From positions 1-6,232 of the forward strand of contig JBBRMT010000268.1 of the NCBI GenBank assembly GCA_038230695.1: DNA of 6,232 bases, written 5' to 3'. Shown piece after piece: positions 1 to 5,738 of this stretch. Source of the stretch: QHBQ01 sp038230695 (lineage in GTDB: Bacteria; Chloroflexota; Chloroflexia; QHBQ01). The first letter of the stretch is position 1. The number at the start of each line of letters is the position of its first letter. The position numbers were made by a program, and so were the translations under genes. The notes under the pieces are model-generated. The model worked only from the letters and a program-made list of their open reading frames with translations. It was not told where the DNA came from and searched no databases.

Positions 1-258
1 AAGCTGCTGATCTGCGGTCCTGGGCCATTCTGGGGGCTAAAGGTAGATTGCCTCTAACGCAAATATTATACATGAAAGCGAAGCATTTGTCAAACCTGGT
101 TTTGGCGGAAAATAAAAGGAGGTTTGCCCGCAGAATTAGGCACGGGCATCAGGTAAAGTACCCTGGAGCAGGCCGCTGGCACCCCCTGTAGAGCAGATCT
201 GCCCAGGCGGGCTGGCAGAGGCATCGTAGATTGCCGCCCGGCAAAACCGCAGTTTCTT
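1..258 (-). repeat. Left CRISPR leader, inverted copy of the right leader
   Basis: This stretch is the reverse complement of the region ending at 5997. Positions 1-119 match 5879-5997 without a mismatch and 175-240 match 5757-5822 without a mismatch. Between these blocks I count seven substitutions and one single-base indel, so identity is about 97% over 1-240. Similarity is weaker across 241-258. Since the right copy leads straight into a CRISPR array, this copy is inferred to be the leader of a second array lying to the left, outside the window and on the minus strand. The match is still perfect at base 1, so the repeat probably continues past the edge. The transcripts of cas1-cas2 also run into this leader. 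Confidence 0.85.
65..93 (-). promoter_or_regulatory. Promoter of the left CRISPR leader
   Basis: On the minus strand there is a perfect TTGACA (-35, at 93-88) and a perfect TATAAT (-10, at 70-65) separated by 17 bases, the ideal sigma-70/SigA layout. Transcription would run leftward and out of the window, as expected for pre-crRNA of the predicted left array. An identical promoter sits in the right leader. Confidence 0.85.
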
Positions 259-543
259 TTATGACGTTTCTTTCTTCTCTTTCTTCTCAGTAGCTGGGGC
301 AAGGTTGATGTACACCTGGTGCTGCTTGAAGTCGCGTTCGCAGATGGGGTAGATCTGGATGTTGCCCTCGGCATCTCCCAGCCTGCGCTTGAGCTTGCCG
401 AGCAGCGCCTGCTTGTATTCCACCGCCATCTCGCCGAAGAAGGCGCTGTACTGGATACGCATCAACCCGTGATCCAGGCAGATGTCGGCCAACTTGGGGC
501 GGATGCGGTCGCTCGGCACATCATAGATGACCAGATAGTACAC
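259..543 (-). CDS. cas2: CRISPR-associated endoribonuclease/integrase subunit Cas2
   Basis: Cas2 is the dimeric bridge between two Cas1 dimers in the spacer-integration complex. The predicted 94-residue protein begins with the family's typical first beta strand, YYLVIYDVPSD, carrying the conserved Asp8, followed by a ferredoxin-like fold with RIQYSAFFGEM (29-39) and IQIYPICERD (62-71); the length is normal for Cas2. The tail (EKKEKKETS) is lysine-rich and probably disordered. I chose the GTG at 543 because a GGAGG lies five bases upstream and it gives the canonical start MYYLVIYD. An in-frame ATG at 555, one base after the cas1 stop, would add four residues (MEVA) and is possible by translational coupling. 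It is co-transcribed with cas1. Confidence 0.93.
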   Translation of the reverse strand: MYYLVIYDVPSDRIRPKLADICLDHGLMRIQYSAFFGEMAVEYKQALLGKLKRRLGDAEGNIQIYPICERDFKQHQVYINLAPATEKKEKKETS

Positions 544-548
544 GGCTA

Positions 549-553
549 CCTCC
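549..553 (-). promoter_or_regulatory. Ribosome binding site favouring the GTG start of cas2
   Basis: GGAGG on the minus strand, five bases before GTG at 543. It overlaps the alternative ATG at 555-553, which itself has no good Shine-Dalgarno sequence at a useful distance. Confidence 0.5.
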
Positions 554-556
554 ATC

Positions 557-1573
557 CTACCAGCGAATTGCGTAAGATTTGTACACACCTTTGCCGCGCA
601 CCGCAGTGGCAATATGCTTTGCCTGCATCTGGATAATCTGGCGCAGCTTGTGCTTCTTACCCTCAAATAGATGTTCGTTATCAAGCAGGGCGAATACTTG
701 GTGGGCGATTAGTTTGCGGCTGGGCTGGTCGAACAGCCCTTCTTCATCCACGGTCAGCTTGCGACCGAGGTTGAACAGAGCGAACACGGCGCGGTCGACC
801 GTGATGGGACGAAACTCCTCGATCGCGTCGTACACCAGGCTGGTCTTGCCCGCCCGGTCGGTGTGGATGAAGCCCGCATAGGGGTCGAGGCCCGCCTGCA
901 CCAGCGCGTTCTCCACCTGGTTGTAGAGGATGGCGTAGCCGTAGTTCAGCGCCATGTTCAGCGGGTCGTCCGCGCCGCGCCGTTCCCGCCCCGGCCAATC
1001 CACCCCTTCGCGTAGCATTGCCTTCACCCCGCGCCAGTAGTGCTGCGCCGCCCGCCCTTCCAGGTTGAGCAGTTGGGGGCGCAGCTCGTCCACGTTGGCA
1101 GCTTCCAGCGCGGCGAGGCGACCATTCATCTCGCCAATCACCGCCACTTCGGCATCAACAATGCGGCAGGCATCAGCGTCACTCTGCCTGCGATTCTTTG
1201 CTATGTATTTGAGCAGCGCGGCCTGGTTGTGCAGCTTGCCGCCCGCGAAAGCCTTGGCCAGCGCCACCCCGCGCCCATCGGCGTAGGCCAGCAGTTGTTC
1301 GCGCCGCGTGCTGACGGTGCCCCCACCCGCCAGCTCAGGGCTGGCTAGCCGCGCAATCGGTTCGCCCCGCCGCGAGATGAAACTGAGCGGGATGCCCTGT
1401 TTGGCGCAAAGCTCGATCAGGTCGGCGGAGATGGTCAGGCCATTGCTGGCGAGGATGATGCCTTCCAGGTGGATCAGTGGCACCTCCTGCACCAGCTTGC
1501 CGTCCTTCTTCACCTGCACCCGCTCACTGTGCTTGGTAACCAGCACGCCATAATCTTCGACGATTAGCTCCAT
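557..1573 (-). CDS. cas1: CRISPR-associated integrase Cas1
   Basis: Cas1 is the metal-dependent DNA integrase that inserts new spacers at the leader end of the array, together with Cas2. The 338-residue protein has the N-terminal beta domain (MELIVEDYGVLVTKH, then VPLIHLEGIILASNGLTIS around 31-49) and the all-helical catalytic domain. The catalytic residues are visible: Glu172 in LLNLEGRAAQHYW, His237 in YAGFIHTDRAGKTSL, and Asp249 with Glu252/Glu253 in VYDAIEEFRP. The length is normal for a stand-alone Cas1, with no fused RT or Cas6. The ATG at 1573 is chosen over an in-frame upstream ATG at 1597 because GGGAGGG lies seven bases before it and the family starts with the beta strand. It is divergent from the RT gene and coupled to cas2. 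Confidence 0.97.
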   Translation of the reverse strand: MELIVEDYGVLVTKHSERVQVKKDGKLVQEVPLIHLEGIILASNGLTISADLIELCAKQGIPLSFISRRGEPIARLASPELAGGGTVSTRREQLLAYADGRGVALAKAFAGGKLHNQAALLKYIAKNRRQSDADACRIVDAEVAVIGEMNGRLAALEAANVDELRPQLLNLEGRAAQHYWRGVKAMLREGVDWPGRERRGADDPLNMALNYGYAILYNQVENALVQAGLDPYAGFIHTDRAGKTSLVYDAIEEFRPITVDRAVFALFNLGRKLTVDEEGLFDQPSRKLIAHQVFALLDNEHLFEGKKHKLRQIIQMQAKHIATAVRGKGVYKSYAIRW

Positions 1574-1580
1574 TATCAAG

Positions 1581-1587
1581 CCCTCCC
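1581..1587 (-). promoter_or_regulatory. Ribosome binding site of cas1
   Basis: GGGAGGG on the minus strand, seven bases upstream of the ATG at 1573. It fixes this start over the longer in-frame ATG at 1597. Confidence 0.75.
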
Positions 1588-1590
1588 CGC

Positions 1591-1619
1591 TTGCCAAAAT
1601 CGCTATATCCGATTATAAT
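1591..1619 (+). promoter_or_regulatory. Rightward promoter of the RT operon
   Basis: TTGCCA (1591-1596, five of six matches to the -35 consensus), a 17-base spacer and a perfect TATAAT (1614-1619). The start of transcription would be near 1626, giving a leader of about 50 bases before the RT start codon. Confidence 0.7.
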
Positions 1620-1641
1620 ATAAATAGGCGATTAGAGTCCA
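1612..1641 (-). promoter_or_regulatory. Leftward promoter of cas1-cas2
   Basis: On the minus strand, TGGACT (1641-1636, four of six -35 matches), an 18-base spacer and TATAAT (1617-1612). The -10 box overlaps that of the rightward promoter, because ATTATAAT (1612-1619) is its own reverse complement. The mRNA would start about 30 bases before cas1. The -35 box is weaker than that of the opposing promoter. Confidence 0.5.
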
Positions 1642-1677
1642 GTGTGTATCTGGGTGGAAGCCAGCGGGAGTATTCTT

Positions 1678-3300
1678 ATGTCAACTGACCAGCCAGCGCC
1701 AGGTGAGCAGCAGGCGAACCCTCCACCCCCACCCGCGCCGGAGGCAAGCGCCGCGTTGCCCGCGCCTGCGCCCACAACCGGCCCAACCCCGCTGCCCTCG
1801 CACCACGATCATGCTACCGACCTGCCACCGCTGACCGATGCTACGAGCATCGCCGAGGTGCAGCATTGGCTGGCGGTACGCGCCAGCACCGACCATCAAC
1901 ACCGTTTCGCCCACCTCTTCGATGTGCTAACCTGGCCGCCGCTGCTCGAGGCCGCGCTCGACCGCCTGCTCACCCGTGCCGGTTCGCGTACCGCTGGGCC
2001 GGATGGCATCACGGGCCCTACCCTTGCCGCCGACCGCAACAGCGAGCTAACCGCGCTGCGCCAGCAGCTCCTCGACGGCAGCTACCAGCCCGCGCCAGTG
2101 CGCCGCGCATACATCCCCAAATCGGGTGGCAGGCAGCGCCCGCTCGGCATCCCCAACCTGGCTGACCGCTGGGTGCAGACCGCGCTCAAGCTCATTCTCG
2201 AACCGATCTTCGAGAGCGACTTCGCCCCCTTCAGCCACGGCTTCCGCCCGCTGCGCTCCTGCAACACCGCGATGGCCCACCTGCGGATGCTGGCCTTGCA
2301 GCGCCGCGACCAGCCGATTACCGTCATTGAGGGCGACATCGAGAGCTTCTTCGACCACGTGCAGCACGAACGGCTGCTCGCCCTGCTCGGCCAGCGCATC
2401 GCCGATCAGCGCATTTTCGACCTCATACTCCGTACCCTGCGGGCGGGGGTGATGGAAGGCAATGTTTTCACCCCCATGCAGGAAGGTACGCCCCAGGGCA
2501 GCCCGCTGTCGCCGCTGCTTGCCAACGTCTACCTCAACCACTTCGACCACTGGCTGGCACAGCAGGCCGCCGCGCAGACCGATGCGGGCGCAACCCACCC
2601 GCCCGCGATGGTACGCTACGCTGATGATTTCTGTGTCCTCACCTCGGCTGGCCCTGACCAGGCCGCCGCGCTCAAGGCCACAATCAAGGATTGGCTGGCG
2701 AGCGAGCTGCAACTCACCATCTCGCTGCCAAAGACGCTGATTACCGATTGCGCCGCTGGCTTCAACTTCCTCGGCTACACCGTGCAGCAATTGCCCAGCC
2801 TGCACCACAGCGGCACCACCATCCGCTATCGCCCCAGCGATGATGCCATCGCCGCCGCGAAGGAGATCCTCACCAGCCTGACCAATCGCGGCACGCTGGT
2901 GGTTCACCCCAAGGTGATGATGCGGGCGCTCAACACTTTCCTGCGCGGCTGGAGCGGCTGCTTTCGCCACTCCTACGCCCGCGATGAGCTACGGGCGGTG
3001 GGGCAGTTCGCTTACGGGCGGCTGTGGCGCTGGCTGGTTGCCACCCACCCCCAAGCAGGCGCGTGGCAGCAGGTGCGAACACAATACGAGCGGGGCGGCA
3101 CCTGGCGCATCGGGCGCGAGTCGCTGCTACGCCTCGATCGTCTCAAGTATGGCTACCCGCCCTACCGCCACATCGCCAACCCCTACCTCGCCGCAACTGT
3201 GGTGCAGGCCGCCCGCGTGTGCTACCACAGTTGCACCGACTGGGCCGATATGACCGTGGAAACCTACCTGGGCTGGCGTAAGCTGGTGGGCCAGATCTGA
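1678..3300 (+). CDS. CRISPR-associated reverse transcriptase, group II intron lineage
   Basis: RNA-dependent DNA polymerase, 540 residues, inferred to help Cas1-Cas2 capture spacers from RNA. RT1-2: TAGPDG (105-110) and YIPKSGGRQRPLGIPNLADR (145-164). RT2a: FSHGFRPLRSCNTA (185-198). RT3/A: EGDIESFFDH (218-227) with catalytic Asp220. RT4/B: GTPQGSPLSPLLANVYLN (270-287). RT5/C: RYADDF (313-318) with Asp316 and Asp317. RT7: FNFLGYTV (362-369). A thumb/maturase-like part follows (FLRGWSGCFRHSY, 421-433; YGRLWRWL, 446-453). All catalytic aspartates are present. The first 45 residues are Pro/Ala-rich and likely disordered. No HNH endonuclease and no flanking intron RNA were seen, so it looks domesticated rather than mobile. 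The ATG at 1678 has GGGAG (1666-1670) seven bases upstream; a GTG at 1642 is in frame but lacks a ribosome site. It leads the rightward operon. Confidence 0.93.
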   Translation: MSTDQPAPGEQQANPPPPPAPEASAALPAPAPTTGPTPLPSHHDHATDLPPLTDATSIAEVQHWLAVRASTDHQHRFAHLFDVLTWPPLLEAALDRLLTRAGSRTAGPDGITGPTLAADRNSELTALRQQLLDGSYQPAPVRRAYIPKSGGRQRPLGIPNLADRWVQTALKLILEPIFESDFAPFSHGFRPLRSCNTAMAHLRMLALQRRDQPITVIEGDIESFFDHVQHERLLALLGQRIADQRIFDLILRTLRAGVMEGNVFTPMQEGTPQGSPLSPLLANVYLNHFDHWLAQQAAAQTDAGATHPPAMVRYADDFCVLTSAGPDQAAALKATIKDWLASELQLTISLPKTLITDCAAGFNFLGYTVQQLPSLHHSGTTIRYRPSDDAIAAAKEILTSLTNRGTLVVHPKVMMRALNTFLRGWSGCFRHSYARDELRAVGQFAYGRLWRWLVATHPQAGAWQQVRTQYERGGTWRIGRESLLRLDRLKYGYPPYRHIANPYLAATVVQAARVCYHSCTDWADMTVETYLGWRKLVGQI

Positions 3301-3313
3301 TTGGGGTGGCGGC

Positions 3314-3694
3314 ATGATTATCGTCAACTTCTCCCACCCACTGACCAGCACGCAACTGGCGCAGCTTGCCGCTATCACCGGCGAGTCGCAGCCTGCGCTG
3401 ATTGACGTGCCAGCCCAGGTGGACGTGCAGCAGGAGCTATTGCCCCAGGTGATCGCCCTGGCGGACAAGGCGGGCATCACCGCCGCACAGTGGCAGAGCG
3501 AGCTGATCATCGTCAACCCGCCCGCGCTCAACTACATCGCCGTGCTGTTGCTGGCCGAGCTGCACGGGCGCATCGGCTACTTCCCCACCTGCTTGCGCCT
3601 GCGCCCGGTCGCCGGGGCCGTCCCGCCCCGCTTTGAGGTCGCCGAGTTGCTCCCGCTTCAGCAGGTGCGCGACCAGGCCCGCACCCGCCGCTAA
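3314..3694 (+). CDS. csx15: CRISPR-associated protein Csx15
   Basis: Small 126-residue accessory protein that I recognise as Csx15 from its opening MIIVNFSHPLTSTQLAQLAAITG, a hydrophobic strand followed by NFSHPLT, and from the core block IIVNPPALNYIAVLLLAELHGRIGYFP (65-91). The alternation of strands and helices fits a Rossmann/CARF-like fold. Csx15 is found with type III CRISPR systems; small proteins of this group (Csx15, Csx16, Csx20) have been proposed to be ring nucleases that degrade cyclic oligoadenylate. That activity is family-level knowledge and not something visible here. It starts 13 bases after the RT stop, so it is almost certainly co-transcribed and possibly coupled. The ribosome site is weak (GGGGTGG). 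Confidence 0.8.
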   Translation: MIIVNFSHPLTSTQLAQLAAITGESQPALIDVPAQVDVQQELLPQVIALADKAGITAAQWQSELIIVNPPALNYIAVLLLAELHGRIGYFPTCLRLRPVAGAVPPRFEVAELLPLQQVRDQARTRR

Positions 3695-3700
3695 CCAGTT

Positions 3701-3751
3701 GCGGCAAAAATCCCTCAGCGGAGGCTGAAGGCGGCAAAAATCCCCCAGCGG
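3701..3751 (+). repeat. Tandem pair of 21-base intergenic repeats with a GC hairpin
   Basis: The 140-base gap between csx15 and the CARF membrane gene holds two copies of GCGGCAAAAATCCCYCAGCGG, at 3701-3721 and 3731-3751, 30 bases apart and differing at one base. The second copy forms a hairpin, CCCCC-AGC-GGGGG (3742-3754), followed by only three T residues. It may be a dispersed genomic repeat; a weak terminator or mRNA-stability element is possible. Confidence 0.6.
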
Positions 3752-3824
3752 GGGTTTGGGGGAGAAATCTCGAAGCTACGATCATGTTTATCGAAACCAC
3801 CACATTCTACCTTCTACATTCGCC

Positions 3825-3829
3825 GGAGG
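3825..3829 (+). promoter_or_regulatory. Ribosome binding site of the membrane CARF gene
   Basis: GGAGG five bases before ATG at 3835. The in-frame ATG at 3784 has no such site, so the shorter reading is preferred. Confidence 0.7.
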
Positions 3830-3834
3830 CACAA

Positions 3835-4557
3835 ATGGATGAACTGAAGAAGGCGCTCAACCCCGCCGCCAACTATGTCGGTATCTTTATCGGAGCGATG
3901 AGCGCGGCGTTGTACGATCTCTTCCATGCCGATATGGGGTTGCCGCCACTGGGTGCGCTGGCAATCCTCACGGTAATTATGGGGGTAGGCGCGGCGCTAA
4001 TTGTGGTCGCCTCGCTGGCGAAACGTCGCATCAGCCACATCATCGTGGTTAGCCACTCCGAGATACATCCGGCGCTGGGTCTCATCGTCCTGGCTAGCCT
4101 CGGCCCGGCGGAGCGCATGGCAAAGAGCGCCGCCGCCGCCGCGATCAACTATCACCTTAATACCCTCACTGCGGGCCGACCCACCCTCAAGCATTGCTGG
4201 CTAATTGCCACTGCTGAAACCAGGGCCAACGCCGAGCATCTGGCTGCGATGTACGCGATGCGAGTGCAGTGCCACATCGAAATCATTGAGGATGGCAATT
4301 CGATACTCGACACCTATGATAAGGTGCGGGAAATCTACCACCGCGCCCATCGCTGGGGTCTCAAACCCCAGGAGATTGCCGCCGACTGCACCGGCGGCAC
4401 CGCGCTGATGAGCGTGGGCATGGGCCTGGCCCTGGTCAGCGTCCACGAGCAAAGCCTGGAATACATCCCCGCCGTCTACAAGTCGGATGGCAGCCGCGAC
4501 TTCGAGGCCCAGCCCGATCCACAGCAGGTCAGCATCGAGTTTGGCGCGGCCGAGTAG
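3835..4557 (+). CDS. Two-helix membrane protein with a CARF domain (Cam1-like TM-CARF)
   Basis: Predicted 240-residue inner-membrane protein. Two hydrophobic segments lie near the N-terminus (about 12-30, NYVGIFIGAMSAALYDLF region; about 39-62, GALAILTVIMGVGAALIVVA). They are joined by a short loop and followed by KRR at 63-65, so by the positive-inside rule both termini face the cytoplasm. The rest looks like a CARF domain: strand LGLIVLASLG (81-90), strand CWLIATAET (121-129), and the hallmark nucleotide-binding segment ADCTGGTALMSVGMGLA (183-199). CARF domains bind cyclic oligoadenylate made by Cas10. The architecture resembles Cam1, a cyclic-tetra-adenylate-gated membrane effector, but as I recall Cam1 has one TM helix and this protein has two. 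The inferred role is signal-triggered membrane depolarisation or permeabilisation. An in-frame ATG at 3784 would add 17 residues. Confidence 0.82.
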   Translation: MDELKKALNPAANYVGIFIGAMSAALYDLFHADMGLPPLGALAILTVIMGVGAALIVVASLAKRRISHIIVVSHSEIHPALGLIVLASLGPAERMAKSAAAAAINYHLNTLTAGRPTLKHCWLIATAETRANAEHLAAMYAMRVQCHIEIIEDGNSILDTYDKVREIYHRAHRWGLKPQEIAADCTGGTALMSVGMGLALVSVHEQSLEYIPAVYKSDGSRDFEAQPDPQQVSIEFGAAE

Positions 4558-4569
4558 CGAGCTTTGTGG

Positions 4570-4624
4570 GGGCAGATCATCCCATGCAATGTATGTGTGG
4601 CGTAGGGGCGGATTGCATCTGCCC
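4570..4624 (+). repeat. Intercistronic palindromic element
   Basis: In the 102-base gap between the two CARF genes. GGGCAGAT (4570-4577) pairs perfectly with ATCTGCCC (4617-4624), and GCAAT (4586-4590) pairs with ATTGC (4612-4616), giving a bulged stem. Alternatively GGGCGGAT (4606-4613) folds with ATCTGCCC around a TGC loop, with one G-U pair. The two folds are mutually exclusive. There is no T-run, so it is not an ordinary terminator. It resembles dispersed REP-like palindromes. Confidence 0.5.
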
Positions 4625-4647
4625 TGATGGGCTGGTTCTCAATCAGG

Positions 4648-4652
4648 GGAGG
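4648..4652 (+). promoter_or_regulatory. Ribosome binding site of the CARF nuclease gene
   Basis: GGAGG seven bases before GTG at 4660. The in-frame ATGs at 4627 and 4675 lack comparable sites. Confidence 0.75.
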
Positions 4653-4659
4653 TGAAGTA

Positions 4660-5634
4660 GTGAGCAACATCGCAATGATTTGCCTGGTCGGCGACCAACC
4701 AGTACCCAACCTGCTGCCTTTCCTCCACTATCGCCCGGCCAGGATGCTGCTTGTTCATACTGAGAGGGTTGCACCAGCCGCGAATCTCGCGGCGGTGGTC
4801 AAGAAGCTGGGCGGTTGCGAGGTCGAGTTTTGCTCCGTGCCGCCCTATAGAATCGCCGAGGCAACCGAAGCTATCGAGGGCAAGATCGGTGAATTGGTGG
4901 AGAATGGTTGGAGGACTGACGAGTTGATGTTTAATCTAACTGGCGGCACCAAAGCGATGGTGCTGGCTGGCTACCAGGTGGCTAACCGGCACCTCGGCTG
5001 CCCACTCATCTACGTTGAGTCGGAGAGGAACTTTAGTTACTGCTACGAGTACCAAATTGAAGGCGGCAGGCTGACCCCACAGGGGGAAGCAATCGAGCTA
5101 ACCTCGCTCCTGAACATTGACCTCTACCTCAGCGTAATGGGCGTTACCTACAAGCCACATGGGTTTAACGACAGCCAGAAACGTCAGGACGGCACCATCT
5201 TTCAAAATGAGGTGGCCGTAGTGCTAGAGCAGGCTAAAGCCGATGGCTTGCTGGGCGACGTACTGCCCAGCCAGGATCTCATGCCTGGTCACATTGATGC
5301 TGATGTCATTGTTTTGTTGGGCAATAAGCTGGGCGTGATCGAGGTCAAGCACAAGAAGTTGGTTGGCAAAGATGCAAACAACATTACCCACGGCAGCGCA
5401 GGTATCAATCAGCTTATGACCCTGGCGGAGCCGCGCTATCTCGGCACCTACGCGGTACGCATCTATGTCGGCAACTGCCCACTGGGGCCAACCACTGCGG
5501 AAGTTGCTCGCGCCAGGGGTGTATACCACATCCAACTGTCCAGTTGGGATGGAACACAGTTCAGTGCGGACGACCGCGAGAAGCTGGTCAGGGAGGTGAT
5601 TGCGGCGATGCAGGGAAAGAAGGTCAATCCGTAG
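4660..5634 (+). CDS. can2: CARF-domain PD-(D/E)xK nuclease, Can2/Card1 family
   Basis: Predicted cyclic-oligoadenylate-activated nuclease of 324 residues. The N-terminal CARF domain (about 1-150) begins with NIAMICLVGDQPVPNLLPFLHY and carries the hallmark MFNLTGGTKAMVLAGYQVA (90-108). The C-terminal domain (about 165-320) has a PD-(D/E)xK core: FQNEVAVVLEQ (181-191, Glu184), HIDADVIVLLGNKLGVIEVKHKK (211-233) with Asp213/Asp215, Glu228 and Lys230. This two-domain layout and length match Can2/Card1 (DUF1887) proteins, which upon cA4 binding nick or degrade DNA and cleave RNA, leading to dormancy or phage clearance. All catalytic residues expected for the family seem present. The GTG at 4660 is selected for its GGAGG. 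It is the last gene of the rightward cassette and runs toward the right leader with no clear terminator between. Confidence 0.9.
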   Translation: MSNIAMICLVGDQPVPNLLPFLHYRPARMLLVHTERVAPAANLAAVVKKLGGCEVEFCSVPPYRIAEATEAIEGKIGELVENGWRTDELMFNLTGGTKAMVLAGYQVANRHLGCPLIYVESERNFSYCYEYQIEGGRLTPQGEAIELTSLLNIDLYLSVMGVTYKPHGFNDSQKRQDGTIFQNEVAVVLEQAKADGLLGDVLPSQDLMPGHIDADVIVLLGNKLGVIEVKHKKLVGKDANNITHGSAGINQLMTLAEPRYLGTYAVRIYVGNCPLGPTTAEVARARGVYHIQLSSWDGTQFSADDREKLVREVIAAMQGKKVNP

Positions 5635-5738
5635 CCTGACCACGAGATTGCAATGTATCCTCAGTGGCAATATCGCCTTGCCAGCCGTAGGGTACTTCAC
5701 CCATCGTTCTAATGCTCTTAGAAGCAGAAACGTTATAA
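5635..5738. other. Spacer after can2, ending in a relic of the cas2 tail
   Basis: No gene is supported here. A small GGCAA/TTGCC hairpin (5666-5682) has no T-run. At 5727-5738 the plus strand reads GAA ACG TTA TAA, matching the last codons and stop of the real cas2 (GAA ACG TCA TAA, minus strand 270-259), and this lies in exact register with the adjoining inverted leader repeat. So the duplicated segment appears to have included the 3-prime end of cas2. The match upstream of about 5717 is too weak to claim. Confidence 0.45.

Noticed and set aside
2047..2970. Long minus-strand open frame (307 codons) inside the RT gene
   Set aside because: It is a shadow of the GC-rich RT gene, whose motifs are intact on the plus strand; the reverse product has no recognisable domain.
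1598..3400. Mobile group II intron encoding the RT
   Set aside because: No domain V/VI-like RNA follows the RT; csx15 begins 13 bases after its stop and no HNH domain is present.
5666..5682. GGCAA/TTGCC hairpin after can2 as a terminator
   Set aside because: Only five base pairs and no following T-run.
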